From: an uncultured Sphingomonadaceae bacterium
GTDB taxonomy: Bacteria; Pseudomonadota; Alphaproteobacteria; Sphingomonadales; Sphingomonadaceae
Assembly: GCA_947493195.1 (NCBI GenBank)
Contig: CANLQG010000009.1
Coordinates: forward strand, 1-64,000
Length of the DNA: 64,000 nucleotides
Direction: 5' to 3'
Position 1 is the first letter of the stretch. Each line of letters starts with the position of its first letter. The translations under genes were made by a program, and so were the position numbers. Of this stretch, positions 46,022 through 55,051 are shown piece after piece. Below the pieces are notes generated by a model. That model was not told the DNA's origin. It worked only from the letters and a program-made list of their open reading frames with translations, and ran no database searches.

Positions 46022-47362
46022 ATGTCAGATGACTATAACGATGCCGACACACGCGCCGTTCCCGGCAGCCGCAGCGCCCGCATGGGGCAATTCGGAAGGC
46101 TTGCGGGCGGACTTGCTGGCGGGATCATGGCCGAAGGGGCAAGGCGCCTGGCCGAGGGAAAGCGCCCTCGCCTGAATGAATTGCTGTTGACGCCAGGCAA
46201 CGTGGGCCGGGTTGCCGATCGCCTCTCCGAACTGCGCGGCGCGGCAATGAAGCTGGGCCAGATGGTGTCGATGGACGCCGGCGACATCCTGCCGCCAGAA
46301 CTCTCCCAGATCATGGCGCGCTTGCGCGAAAACGCCCATTCCATGCCGCCAAAGCAGCTTGAGGCCGTGCTGGCGAAGGATTGGGGGCCCGGCTGGCGGC
46401 GTAACTTCAAGTACTTCAACCCGCGCCCACTCGCGGCCGCGTCCATCGGGCAGGTTCACCGGGCGACGACCCGCGACGGGCGCGACCTGGCGATCAAGGT
46501 GCAATATCCCGGCGTGCGCGAGTCGATCGACGCCGATGTCGACAATGTCGCCACCCTGCTGCGGGTGTCCGGCCTGCTGCCCAAGGAACTGGACATTGCC
46601 CCGCTGCTGGAAGAAGCCAAGACGCAGCTGCACGAAGAAGCGGACTACCAGCGCGAGGCGCGGCAGATGCGTGCCTTCCGCGAACTCCTGGCCGGTGAGG
46701 ACGATTACATCGTGCCCGATTTTCACGAGGACCTGACGACCACGAATGTCCTGGCGATGGATTTCGTGCCGGGCAGACCCATTGAAAGCCTCGAGGAAGA
46801 GCCTCACGACGTACGCAATGCCATGATGGAAAGGCTCATCTCGCTCGTGCTGCGCGAACTGTTCGATTTTCGCCTGATGCAGACCGATCCCAATTTCGCG
46901 AACTACCGTATCTCCGAAGATGGTACGAAGCTGGTGCTGCTGGATTTCGGCGCGGCGCGGGAAGTGCCCCCGCACGTGGTCGGGAATTATCGCACGCTTC
47001 TGGAAGCTGGCCTTGCCGAGGATCACGCAGCCATCGCGGAGGCAGCGATTGCCGCTGGCTTCCTTTCCCGGCACGCCGCGGATGCCCATCGCGAGGGACT
47101 GGACAGGATCATCTCCGTGATCGTCGCCGAACTCTCGCGCCCGGGCCTGTTCGATTTCGGCGACCGGGCTTTCGTCAAGACCATTCGCGAGGAAGGGATC
47201 GCCATCGCCCAGGATCGCGCGGCATGGCACTTGCCGCCCGCGGAGATCCTTTTCGCCCAGCGCAAGATCAGCGGCACCGCATTGCTTGCGGCGCGCATGA
47301 AAGCGAAGGTGAACGTGCGCGAACTGGTTACCGCAAAGCTGGCGAGCCTCCCGAAGGCATAG
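46022..47362 (+). CDS. ABC1/UbiB (AarF) family kinase-like protein
   Basis: A 446-residue ADCK/UbiB-type atypical kinase. KLGQMVSMD is the family KxGQ motif and AAASIGQVHRA replaces the glycine-rich loop (Ala-rich). The nucleotide Lys is in LAIKVQYPGV, QTDPNFANY is the catalytic-loop equivalent and LLDFGAAR the DFG-like motif. Family members support ubiquinone synthesis or lipid export/handling. It has no C-terminal membrane pair as in UbiB, so it belongs to the other ABC1 branch. No ubiquinone gene is adjacent. Confidence 0.85.
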   Translation: MSDDYNDADTRAVPGSRSARMGQFGRLAGGLAGGIMAEGARRLAEGKRPRLNELLLTPGNVGRVADRLSELRGAAMKLGQMVSMDAGDILPPELSQIMARLRENAHSMPPKQLEAVLAKDWGPGWRRNFKYFNPRPLAAASIGQVHRATTRDGRDLAIKVQYPGVRESIDADVDNVATLLRVSGLLPKELDIAPLLEEAKTQLHEEADYQREARQMRAFRELLAGEDDYIVPDFHEDLTTTNVLAMDFVPGRPIESLEEEPHDVRNAMMERLISLVLRELFDFRLMQTDPNFANYRISEDGTKLVLLDFGAAREVPPHVVGNYRTLLEAGLAEDHAAIAEAAIAAGFLSRHAADAHREGLDRIISVIVAELSRPGLFDFGDRAFVKTIREEGIAIAQDRAAWHLPPAEILFAQRKISGTALLAARMKAKVNVRELVTAKLASLPKA

Positions 47363-47368
47363 CTCCCG

Positions 47369-48775
47369 CTATTCCATCGAGAAGTCGAAGGGCACGCCGC
47401 TCTCGCGGTAACGGACCGGCACGATCTCGCGCCCCATGGGAGGCGCGGAACGGGCAATGCAGCGAGGCCGGTGACACAGGCGGCAGGCAACGCCGATCGG
47501 GGTCGGCTCCGCCGCTGCCAGCGTTTCGCCATAGGCCAGCTTGTCCATTTGCGAGGCGGAACAGGCAATAACGACGGAGCGCACCACTCGCGGAACGCCG
47601 AACGCACCGCCCCCGCCCCGCACGGTGCGGGCGATGGACACGTAACGTTCTCCGTCGGGCAACTCGATCAACTGCGCGTCCACCGTATTGGGCTGGTCGA
47701 AAACCGTGTGGACGTTCCACAAGGGGCATCCGCCCCCGTGGCGCGCGAAGGGGAAGCCGGCCCCGTCCAGGCGCTTTGACACGTTGCCCGCGCGGTCGAC
47801 CCGCAGGAAGAAGAACGGCACGCCCTCCTCCCCCGGTCGCTGAAGAGTGGTGAGCCTGTGGGCCGCCTGTTCGAAACTGACGGCAAAGCGGGAGCACAGC
47901 GCCTCTACATCATAGCGCAAGTCGGCTGCCGCCCTGGCAAAAGCGCGATAGGGCATCAGCAGCGCGGCCGCCCAGTAGGACTGCAGCGCGCGACGCACCA
48001 GCCGCTTTCCATCGTCGCTGCCGAGACGGCTTTCCGAAACGATTCGCGCAATTGGCTGCTCCTGCTCGATAATCGCGATCTGCAAGGCGGCCTGGAAGCG
48101 GCGCCCGGCCTGGTCGATCCGTTCCGAGATATGGATCCGGCGGCGGTGGTAATCATGCCAGCGCAATGCGCCGCGCAGCAGGCCATCGTCGGTAAGGCGC
48201 AGTTCGAGCTGGTGCTGCTCGAGAAGGTGATCCTGCATAGCAGCGAAGGAATCGAGCTTGCGCGCAAGCGCCGCCGCGCTGTCGTCCAGTTCCGGAAAGC
48301 AATTGCGGCGCGCCGCCAGGAATGCGCGGGCCTCTCCCACCGGATCGCTCGCCACAGGTCCTCCGCTGCCCTGTTCCTCCGCCGAATCGCGGCGTTCGGC
48401 CAGCACGAGCTGCTCTTCTCCGAAGGCGGTGTGAAGGCGCAGGATCGCTTCCGCCATGCCGGGATAGCTGGTGGCAATGTCTTCAATGTCGAGCGGCTCT
48501 ATCGCGATGTCGGCGAACAGCGGGTCGCGTAGCACCGATTGCAACCGCGCGGCGGTTTCATCCGCGTCGCCATCCGCCAGGTCGGCCACGTCTATGCGAT
48601 AGGTGGTGGCCAGCTTCAGCAGCATCTCCGCGGTAACCGGTCGCTGGTTGCGCTCCATCAGGGCGATGTAGCTGGCCGAGATGTCGAGATCGCTGGCCAT
48701 GTTGGCTTGGGTAAGTCCAAGCTCGCGGCGCAACTTCTTCAGCCGGGGCCCGAGGTAGAGTGTCTTGGCAGCCAT
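47369..48775 (-). CDS. ScfR/RamB-type regulator of acetate/glyoxylate metabolism
   Basis: A 468-residue regulator with an N-terminal Xre-type HTH (about 8-62, LGLTQANMASDLDISASYIA), an IrrE-like middle part and the C-terminal short-chain fatty acyl regulator domain (DUF2083). The C-terminus carries GGGCPLWNVHTVF and clustered cysteines CRLCHRPRC, perhaps for a metal or cluster. It is divergent from aceA with a long inverted repeat between. RamB in Corynebacterium controls aceA/aceB, so regulation of the adjacent glyoxylate genes and of itself is likely. ATG at 48775 is chosen; 48787 is possible. Confidence 0.88.
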   Translation of the reverse strand: MAAKTLYLGPRLKKLRRELGLTQANMASDLDISASYIALMERNQRPVTAEMLLKLATTYRIDVADLADGDADETAARLQSVLRDPLFADIAIEPLDIEDIATSYPGMAEAILRLHTAFGEEQLVLAERRDSAEEQGSGGPVASDPVGEARAFLAARRNCFPELDDSAAALARKLDSFAAMQDHLLEQHQLELRLTDDGLLRGALRWHDYHRRRIHISERIDQAGRRFQAALQIAIIEQEQPIARIVSESRLGSDDGKRLVRRALQSYWAAALLMPYRAFARAAADLRYDVEALCSRFAVSFEQAAHRLTTLQRPGEEGVPFFFLRVDRAGNVSKRLDGAGFPFARHGGGCPLWNVHTVFDQPNTVDAQLIELPDGERYVSIARTVRGGGGAFGVPRVVRSVVIACSASQMDKLAYGETLAAAEPTPIGVACRLCHRPRCIARSAPPMGREIVPVRYRESGVPFDFSME

Positions 48776-48793
48776 GCGTGGTTCCATGCGAAG

Positions 48794-48838
48794 TGTCGAA
48801 CCTTACAACTATACACACAAATCTTGTAAAGTTCGACA
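48794..48838. promoter_or_regulatory. 15-15-15 inverted repeat operator between regulator and aceA
   Basis: TGTCGAACCTTACAA at 48794-48808 and TTGTAAAGTTCGACA at 48824-48838 are inverted copies (14 of 15 matching) around a 15-bp spacer. The half-site core GAACTTTACAA resembles the reported RamB motif AACTTTGCAAA. It lies 19 bp upstream of the regulator start and 84 bp upstream of aceA. Confidence 0.72.
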
Positions 48839-48921
48839 ACATTACATCGAAGCACGCGACGGGGACGATTTCGATTGGCACAAGCGCGGCAAGCCAATGT
48901 TTTCGAAGGACCCGTATCGCA

Positions 48922-50514
48922 ATGACTTATTTTGAAGAAATCCACCGTCAGACCGGCATCAAGCACAAGCACGGCGCTGACTGGCAGGGTATCGACCCCG
49001 AGTTCGCTGCTCGCCTGCGTGCGCAGAACGGCTTCCAGACCGGCCTCGACATTGCTCGCTATACGGCAAAGATCATGCGCGCCGACATGGAAGCCTATGA
49101 CAAGGATCCGGCGCACTACACCCAGTCGCTGGGCTGTTGGCACGGGTTCATCGGCCAGCAGAAGATGATCTCCATCAAGAAGCACTTCGGCACGACGAAG
49201 GGGCGCTACCTCTATCTCTCCGGCTGGATGGTTGCCGCGCTGCGCAGCGAATTCGGCCCCCTACCCGACCAGTCCATGCACGAGAAGACCAGCGTTCCGG
49301 CGCTGATCGAGGAGCTTTACACCTTCCTGCGCCAGGCCGACGCCCGAGAACTGGGCGGCCTCTTCCGCGACCTGGACCGCGCCCGCACGTCCGGCGACGA
49401 AAGCGCCGCGGCCAAGGCGCAGCAGGCCATCGACAACTACGAAACGCACGTGGTGCCGATCATCGCCGATATCGATGCAGGCTTCGGCAACGCGGAGGCG
49501 ACCTACCTGCTCGCGAAGAAGATGATCGAAGCCGGTGCCTGCGCGCTGCAGATCGAGAACCAGGTTTCCGATGAAAAGCAGTGTGGCCACCAGGATGGCA
49601 AGGTAACCGTTCCGCACGAGGACTTCCTGCAGAAGATCCGGGCGATCCGCTACGCCTTCCTCGAACTAGGCGTGCCCGACGGTATCATCGTCGCTCGCAC
49701 CGATTCGCTGGGTGCCGGTCTTACCAAGCAGATCGCCTTCACCCGTGAGCCGGGCGACCTTGGCGACCAGTACAACAGCTATCTTGATTGTGAACCTGTG
49801 GAAGGCACGGGGAACCAGGGCGACGTGCTGATGAACCGCGACGGTCAGCTCGTGCGCCCGAAGCGTCTGCCCTCGAACCTGTTCCAGTTCCGCCCCGGCA
49901 CCGGAGAGGATCGCTGCGTGCTCGATTGCATCACCGCGCTGCAGAACGGTGCCGACCTGCTGTGGATCGAGACCGAGAAGCCGCACGTCGACCAGATCGC
50001 CGGCATGGTGGACCGCATCCGTGAAGTCGTGCCCAATGCCAAGCTCGTCTACAACAACTCGCCCAGCTTCAACTGGACGCTCAGCTTCCGCCAGCAGATC
50101 TACGATGCCTGGAAAGCGGCGGGCAAGGATGTGGCGATGTACGAACGCGACATGCTGATGAGCCAGCACTACGACGACACCGAACTGGCGAAGGAAGCCG
50201 ACGAGAAGATCCGCACCTTCCAGCGAGATGGCGCCGCAAGAGCCGGCATCTTCCATCACCTGATCACGCTGCCGACCTATCACACGGCTGCGCTCAGCAC
50301 CGACAACCTCGCCAAGCGTTACTTCGGCGAAGAAGGGATGCTCGGCTACGTCAAGCAGGTGCAGCGCGAGGAAATTCGCCAGGGCATCGCCTGCGTGAAG
50401 CACCAGAACATGGCCGGTTCCGACATCGGGGACGACCACAAGGAAGCTTTCGCCGGAGAGGCGGCCCTGAAAGCCGGTGGCGAGAACAACACCATGAACC
50501 AGTTTGCGGCCTGA
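48922..50514 (+). CDS. aceA: Isocitrate lyase
   Basis: A 530-residue isocitrate lyase cleaving isocitrate to glyoxylate and succinate, first step of the glyoxylate shunt. The active-site motif is KQCGH (Cys221) instead of the usual K-K/R-C-G-H; IADIDAGFGN and WIETEKPHVDQIA are typical. At ~530 residues it belongs to the longer subfamily seen in Pseudomonas rather than the 430-residue E. coli type. ATG at 48922 begins MTYFEEIHRQTGIKHKHGAD. Confidence 0.96.
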   Translation: MTYFEEIHRQTGIKHKHGADWQGIDPEFAARLRAQNGFQTGLDIARYTAKIMRADMEAYDKDPAHYTQSLGCWHGFIGQQKMISIKKHFGTTKGRYLYLSGWMVAALRSEFGPLPDQSMHEKTSVPALIEELYTFLRQADARELGGLFRDLDRARTSGDESAAAKAQQAIDNYETHVVPIIADIDAGFGNAEATYLLAKKMIEAGACALQIENQVSDEKQCGHQDGKVTVPHEDFLQKIRAIRYAFLELGVPDGIIVARTDSLGAGLTKQIAFTREPGDLGDQYNSYLDCEPVEGTGNQGDVLMNRDGQLVRPKRLPSNLFQFRPGTGEDRCVLDCITALQNGADLLWIETEKPHVDQIAGMVDRIREVVPNAKLVYNNSPSFNWTLSFRQQIYDAWKAAGKDVAMYERDMLMSQHYDDTELAKEADEKIRTFQRDGAARAGIFHHLITLPTYHTAALSTDNLAKRYFGEEGMLGYVKQVQREEIRQGIACVKHQNMAGSDIGDDHKEAFAGEAALKAGGENNTMNQFAA

Positions 50515-50552
50515 CAACCGCGCAAGCGTGAAGAAGCAGAAGGAGAAGTAAA

Positions 50553-50708
50553 ATGGCAGAACCGACAATGGCACGCCCGGTCTTCTCGACCGAGGATTTC
50601 ACTCTCATCCGCAACGCGCTGGCAGTGGCCATCCGCGACGGAGAAGACAATGCCGAGACGCGCAAGCTGGTGAACCTGCACCACCGCATGGGACGGTTCG
50701 GCCGATGA
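50553..50708 (+). CDS. Small hypothetical protein between aceA and glcB
   Basis: A 51-residue protein: MAEPTMARPVFSTEDFTLIR, NALAVAIRDGEDNAETRKLV, NLHHRMGRFGR. A strong ribosome site (AGAAGGAG, about 7 nt) precedes it, and its TGA overlaps the glcB ATG (ATGA), so its translation is coupled to malate synthase. It has no signal or membrane segment and is predicted helical. I do not recognise the family; its position suggests a role linked to the shunt. Confidence 0.75.
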   Translation: MAEPTMARPVFSTEDFTLIRNALAVAIRDGEDNAETRKLVNLHHRMGRFGR

Positions 50709-52867
50709 CCACTGCGTCGCTTGGCCAGAAACTGCAAAGCGATGCGCCCTCACCGCGCGCGGGAACGGAGAATACCTTCGTCCAGCGCGCGGGATTGGCC
50801 GTCGATCCAGTGCTGGCAGACTTCATCGAGAACGAAGCCCTGCCCGGTACCGAGATCGACGCCGATCGTTTCTGGAGCGGCCTTGCCGACCTGACTGCGC
50901 GGTTCACCCGACAAAACCGGGACCTGCTGGACAAGCGTCGGATGTTCCAGGACGAGATCGACTGCTGGCACCGTGAAAACCCTGAAACCGGTACCGGCGT
51001 GCCGCCTCGCGTGCTGCGGGAGATGAACTACCTGACGCCGGAGCCCGAGCCGTTCACCATTGGCACGGCCAAGGTCGACAGCGAAATCGCCAGCATCGCC
51101 GGTCCGCAGCTTGTGGTGCCCGTACTCAACGCCAGATTCGTACTCAACGCTGTGAACGCGCGCTGGGGCAGCCTCTACGATGCGCTTTACGGCACCGATG
51201 CACTGGACGGCACCACGCCTGCCGGGTCCGGTTACGATGCGCAGCGCGGCGCGAAGGTGATCGCCTGGGCCAAGGAGTTCCTCGACGAAGCCGCTCCTTT
51301 GGCAAGCGGCAGCTGGCGCGACTGGACGGGCGGTGTGCCCGAAATGGCCGACCCTGCCCAGTTTATCGGCACAATCGGTGACAATCTGCTGCTGCGCAAC
51401 AACGGCCTCCATATCGAGATCGTCATCGATCCTGCGCACGAGATCGGCAACAGCGATCCCGCCGGGATTGCGGATGTACGGCTGGAATCAGCGCTTTCGA
51501 CGATTGTCGACCTGGAAGATTCGGTCGCCGCCGTCGATGCGGAAGACAAGGTTGCCGCCTATCGCAACTGGCTGGGTGCGCTGCGCGGCGACTTGGTGGC
51601 CAGCTTTACCAAGGGCGACAGCAAAGTGGTTCGCACCGCCAATCCGGATCGCACCTGGCGAGACCTCGAAGGTGACGAGCACGAACTGCGCGCCCGCAGT
51701 CTGCTGCTGGTGCGCAACGTGGGCCACCTGATGACCAACCCGGCCGTGCGCCTGCCCGATGGCTCCGAAATCTTCGAGGGAATGCTGGACGCTGCGATCA
51801 CCGCGCTGATAGGCCTGCACGACCTGAAGGGCCTTGGCCGCCTGCGCAACAGCCGCACCGGTTCGATCTATATCGTGAAACCCAAGATGCACGGGCCCGA
51901 GGAATGCGCTTTTGCGAACAGCGTGTTCGCCGCCGTGGAGGACATGCTTGGCCTTGACCGCAATACGGTGAAAATCGGCGTCATGGACGAAGAACGGCGC
52001 ACCAGTGCCAACCTTGCGGCCTGCATCCAAGCGGTGAAGGACCGGGTGTTCTTCATCAACACCGGCTTCCTCGACCGCACGGGCGACGAGATCCACACCT
52101 CTATGCTGGCCGGCCCCATGCTGCCAAAGGCCGAGATCAAGCAGGCCGAGTGGATCGCCGCCTACGAGGATCGCAACGTGCAGATCGGTCTTGTCTGCGG
52201 TTTTACCGGGAGGGCGCAGATCGGCAAGGGCATGTGGGCCGCGCCCGACCGCATGCAGGCGATGCTGGCGGAAAAGATCGGACACCCGATGAGCGGGGCG
52301 AGCACGGCCTGGGTCCCCTCGCCCACCGCCGCAACGCTGCACGCGACGCACTATCACCGCTGCGACGTGGCAGAACGCCAGCGCGAGCGTGCCGAGGAAC
52401 GCATCGTGCCGGTGGAAAAGCTGCTGACCGTGCCATTGGCGGAGGACACTGACTGGTCCGCCGAGGAAGTGTCTGCCGAGCTGGATAACAACGTGCAGGG
52501 CATCCTTGGCTACATGGTCCGCTGGATCGACGCCGGTATCGGCTGCTCAAAGGTGCCGGACATCAATGACGTGGGCCTGATGGAAGACCGCGCCACGCTG
52601 CGCATTTCCAGCCAGCACATCGCCAACTGGCTGCACCACGGCATTGTGGACAGGCTGATGGTTGACGACGCGCTTCATCGCATGGCCGCAAAGGTCGACG
52701 CGCAGAACGCCGGCGACCCGTCCTACCGTCCGATGGTAGGGAACGCGCGCCACTCCATTCCCCTCAACGCGGCGCGCGAACTGATCGTCTCAGGCACGAA
52801 GCAGCCGTCGGGCTATACCGAGCCCGTGCTGCACCGCGCCCGGGCACTGGCCAAGCAGAACCACTGA
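50705..52867 (+). CDS. glcB: Malate synthase G
   Basis: A 720-residue monomeric malate synthase condensing glyoxylate with acetyl-CoA. TIM-barrel active-site segments are visible: STIVDLEDSVAAVDAEDKV, IYIVKPKMHGPEECAFA, VKIGVMDEERRTSANLAACI and MLPKAEIKQAEWIAAYEDRN. The C-terminal plug domain includes LRISSQHIANWLHHG. It completes the glyoxylate shunt with aceA and is followed by a terminator. Confidence 0.96.
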   Translation: MTTASLGQKLQSDAPSPRAGTENTFVQRAGLAVDPVLADFIENEALPGTEIDADRFWSGLADLTARFTRQNRDLLDKRRMFQDEIDCWHRENPETGTGVPPRVLREMNYLTPEPEPFTIGTAKVDSEIASIAGPQLVVPVLNARFVLNAVNARWGSLYDALYGTDALDGTTPAGSGYDAQRGAKVIAWAKEFLDEAAPLASGSWRDWTGGVPEMADPAQFIGTIGDNLLLRNNGLHIEIVIDPAHEIGNSDPAGIADVRLESALSTIVDLEDSVAAVDAEDKVAAYRNWLGALRGDLVASFTKGDSKVVRTANPDRTWRDLEGDEHELRARSLLLVRNVGHLMTNPAVRLPDGSEIFEGMLDAAITALIGLHDLKGLGRLRNSRTGSIYIVKPKMHGPEECAFANSVFAAVEDMLGLDRNTVKIGVMDEERRTSANLAACIQAVKDRVFFINTGFLDRTGDEIHTSMLAGPMLPKAEIKQAEWIAAYEDRNVQIGLVCGFTGRAQIGKGMWAAPDRMQAMLAEKIGHPMSGASTAWVPSPTAATLHATHYHRCDVAERQRERAEERIVPVEKLLTVPLAEDTDWSAEEVSAELDNNVQGILGYMVRWIDAGIGCSKVPDINDVGLMEDRATLRISSQHIANWLHHGIVDRLMVDDALHRMAAKVDAQNAGDPSYRPMVGNARHSIPLNAARELIVSGTKQPSGYTEPVLHRARALAKQNH

Positions 52868-52890
52868 CACCACAGGGTAGGAGAGCGGGA

Positions 52891-52930
52891 GCGGCCGTCG
52901 CAGCGAAAGCTGCGGCGGTCGTTTCTGTTT
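52891..52930 (+). terminator. Terminator after glcB
   Basis: CCGTCGCAGC at 52895-52904 pairs with GCTGCGGCGG at 52909-52918 (one G-T) around a GAAA tetraloop, then TCGTTTCTGTTT. Confidence 0.8.
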
Positions 52931-52936
52931 CGTGAG

Positions 52937-53112
52937 GGCGGTGGTGGACAGGGCTGGATTGGTTTCTTGCGAAGCCGTCTCCGCTTCGCTCCGACTCCGC
53001 CCCAGCGCACCATCGCTTCGCGATGGCCCGACGCTGGTTCGCAGCCGGTGTCGCGCGAACTGCAATATCTGCGGCGAAATCGAATGTCGGCGGTGGTGGA
53101 CAGGGCTGGATT
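52937..53112. repeat. 24-bp direct repeat of the tRNA-Tyr 3' end
   Basis: The 24 bases at 52937-52960 are identical to 53089-53112. The right copy includes the last 19 nt of tRNA-Tyr with CCA and five bases beyond. The copies are 152 bp apart. Such a duplicated tRNA end is what an integrase leaves after insertion and loss of an element; partial tRNA duplication is the alternative. Between them is a short hairpin (CCATCGCTTCGCGATGG) and no gene. Confidence 0.8.
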
Positions 53113-53179
53113 CGAACCAGCGTACGCTTGCGCGGGCAGATTTACAGTCTGCTGCCTTTAACCACTCGGCCACCTGTCC
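53094..53179 (-). tRNA. tRNA-Tyr (anticodon GTA)
   Basis: The 86-nt class II tRNA has acceptor GGACAGG/CCTGTCC, anticodon arm GCAGACTGTAAATCTGC with anticodon GTA, a long variable arm, T arm CTGGTTCGAATCCAG, discriminator A and encoded CCA. Confidence 0.96.
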
Positions 53180-53330
53180 ACACCGTTGCCGGAGGCGGGT
53201 TTTCACCCGCATGGGTCCGCACTCCACAAGAGTGCTTTCCAGCCGAGAGGCGCCCCAATGGCGAAGCGCCGCTTGCCTGTCAATGGGCGTGCTGGCAGGA
53301 GGCGCCAAAGTTTGAACAAAGCGAGGCAAA

Positions 53331-54125
53331 ATGGCCAAGGACAAGAAACGACTGCGGGGACGAGCCGGTCGAATGCAGGGTGGACGCGGTTCGGGTCGCG
53401 CCGCCAAGGGTGCCGTGCGCCTCTGGGGACGGCATGCGGTGGAAGCCGCGCTGATGAATCCGCGCCGCCAGCACCGCAAGTTGTGGGCGACGCGCGAAGG
53501 CATCGATTCGCTCGATGGTGAACTGCCGGCCGACTTCCCGCTGGAATATGCCGAGGTTACCGACCTCGCCCGGCTCGTGGCGAAGGATGCGCCGCACCAG
53601 GGGCTGGTGCTGGAATGCGAGCCGCTGGAAGACCTGCACCTGTCCGACGTTCTCCACGGTGATCCGGCACGCCCGATCATCGTGCTCGACCAGGTTACCG
53701 ACCCGCACAACGTCGGTGCGCTTCTGCGCTCTGCTGCCGCTTTCGACGCTGCCGCCATCATCACGCAGGACCGCCATGCCCCGCCAGAGGGCGGCGTGAT
53801 CGGCAAGTCTGCGTCGGGCGCGCTGGAAATCGTGCCCTGGGTGCGGGTGGTGAACCTGTCCCGCGCGCTGGAAGACATCGCCGAGGCTGGCTACTGGCGC
53901 ATCGGCCTTGCCGGAGAGGCAGAGGCGACGCTGGCCGAAGCCCTGCCAACCGGGCCGGTTGCCCTGGTCCTGGGCGCGGAAGGCGAAGGAATGCGGCACA
54001 ATGTCACCCAGCACTGCGACGCGCTGGCCCGCCTGCCCATCAGCGAAGCCATGGAGAGCCTGAACGTATCCAACGCGGGCGCGATTGCGCTATACGCGGT
54101 GGCGACACGCAATATGGGGGACTGA
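53331..54125 (+). CDS. 23S rRNA (guanosine-2'-O) methyltransferase RlmB-like (TrmH/SpoU family)
   Basis: A 264-residue SPOUT methyltransferase. A basic N-terminal tail (1-30) leads to the RNA-binding substrate domain (LWGRHAVEAALMNPRRQHRK). The catalytic knot motifs follow: DPHNVGALLRSAAAFDA (motif 1), VLGAEGEGMR (motif 2) and ESLNVSNAGAIALY (motif 3). This layout is that of RlmB, methylating G2251 in 23S rRNA; specificity is inferred. Confidence 0.9.
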   Translation: MAKDKKRLRGRAGRMQGGRGSGRAAKGAVRLWGRHAVEAALMNPRRQHRKLWATREGIDSLDGELPADFPLEYAEVTDLARLVAKDAPHQGLVLECEPLEDLHLSDVLHGDPARPIIVLDQVTDPHNVGALLRSAAAFDAAAIITQDRHAPPEGGVIGKSASGALEIVPWVRVVNLSRALEDIAEAGYWRIGLAGEAEATLAEALPTGPVALVLGAEGEGMRHNVTQHCDALARLPISEAMESLNVSNAGAIALYAVATRNMGD

Positions 54126-54129
54126 AATC

Positions 54130-54960
54130 ATGGGCTTAGCCTTCCGCACCAGGCGACTGTTTGCCGGCGCCACGCTGCTGGCATCCAGCGCGCTCTTATC
54201 TGGCTGCCTTTTCCAGCCGGGCACTTTCGATGCCACGCTGTACATCACGCAGGATCGCCAGTTCGCCTTCACCTACCAGGGCGAGATCGTGATGGCGGGG
54301 ATGAGCGACCTGGCCGAGATGGCGCAGGAGGCGGAGGAGCAGGAGCCCTGCCATACGGATACCGGCAAGGAACGCCCATGCACCGATGAGGAACTGGCCG
54401 AACGCGCGCGTGAGGACGCCATGGGGCGGCAGATGATGGAAGGCATGTTCGGCGGCCTCGACATGTCCGACGATGTGCAGGTCGCCGAGATGGCAGCCAT
54501 GCTCGAACGCCAGACCGGATGGAACAGAGTGGAATTCGTGGGCGACGGGGTCTTCGTCGTCGATTTTGCCATCACCAGCGTACTGGGCCACGATTTCGAC
54601 TTCCCCACGTTCGAGGATGTGCCGATGTCCAACTCCTTCGTTCAGGTGCGCCTGCGCGACGATGGACGTGCGCGCATTTCCGCGCCCGGCTTCGCGCCGA
54701 CTGGCGGCAATCCGATGGGCGCGATGATGATGGGCATGATGGGCGCATTTGCCGAGGGTTCTGCAGAGGGCGGCGAAGATGCCCCGCAGTTGGATGTGCG
54801 CCAGCCCGAAGGGACGTTCCGGATCGTTACCGATGCCAGGATCCTTGCCAACAACACCGATGAAGGCCCGGTGTCGGACCCGCGCGGGGAAATGCTGGTG
54901 TGGGAGATTGGCAGCAACACCTTGGCTGCGCCCACGGCCCTGCTGGCTTTCGGCGACTGA
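54130..54960 (+). CDS. Hypothetical lipoprotein
   Basis: A 276-residue predicted lipoprotein: signal with lipobox LLSGC (Cys26), start MGLAFRTRRL at 54130. The body is acidic, with Cys-Cys in EPCHTDTGKERPCT (about 73-86) and a Met/Gly-rich stretch GNPMGAMMMGMMGAFAEG (about 196-213). No family recognised. It lies 4 bp after the RlmB-like gene on the same strand, so both are probably cotranscribed. Confidence 0.8.
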   Translation: MGLAFRTRRLFAGATLLASSALLSGCLFQPGTFDATLYITQDRQFAFTYQGEIVMAGMSDLAEMAQEAEEQEPCHTDTGKERPCTDEELAERAREDAMGRQMMEGMFGGLDMSDDVQVAEMAAMLERQTGWNRVEFVGDGVFVVDFAITSVLGHDFDFPTFEDVPMSNSFVQVRLRDDGRARISAPGFAPTGGNPMGAMMMGMMGAFAEGSAEGGEDAPQLDVRQPEGTFRIVTDARILANNTDEGPVSDPRGEMLVWEIGSNTLAAPTALLAFGD

Positions 54961-54971
54961 CCAAAAGAAAA

Positions 54972-54993
54972 GGGCCGCCCATCAGGACGGCCC
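54972..54993 (-). terminator. Terminator of the HU gene
   Basis: GGGCCG at 54972-54977 and CGGCCC at 54988-54993 form the stem; on the minus strand it is followed by CTTTTCTTTT (54962-54971). It may act on the plus-strand lipoprotein gene more weakly. Confidence 0.8.
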
Positions 54994-55051
54994 ATTCTCC
55001 CCTGTATGTTCGGCGCGGGTCGGCGCCCCGGTACCCCGGCGGAACGTTGTC

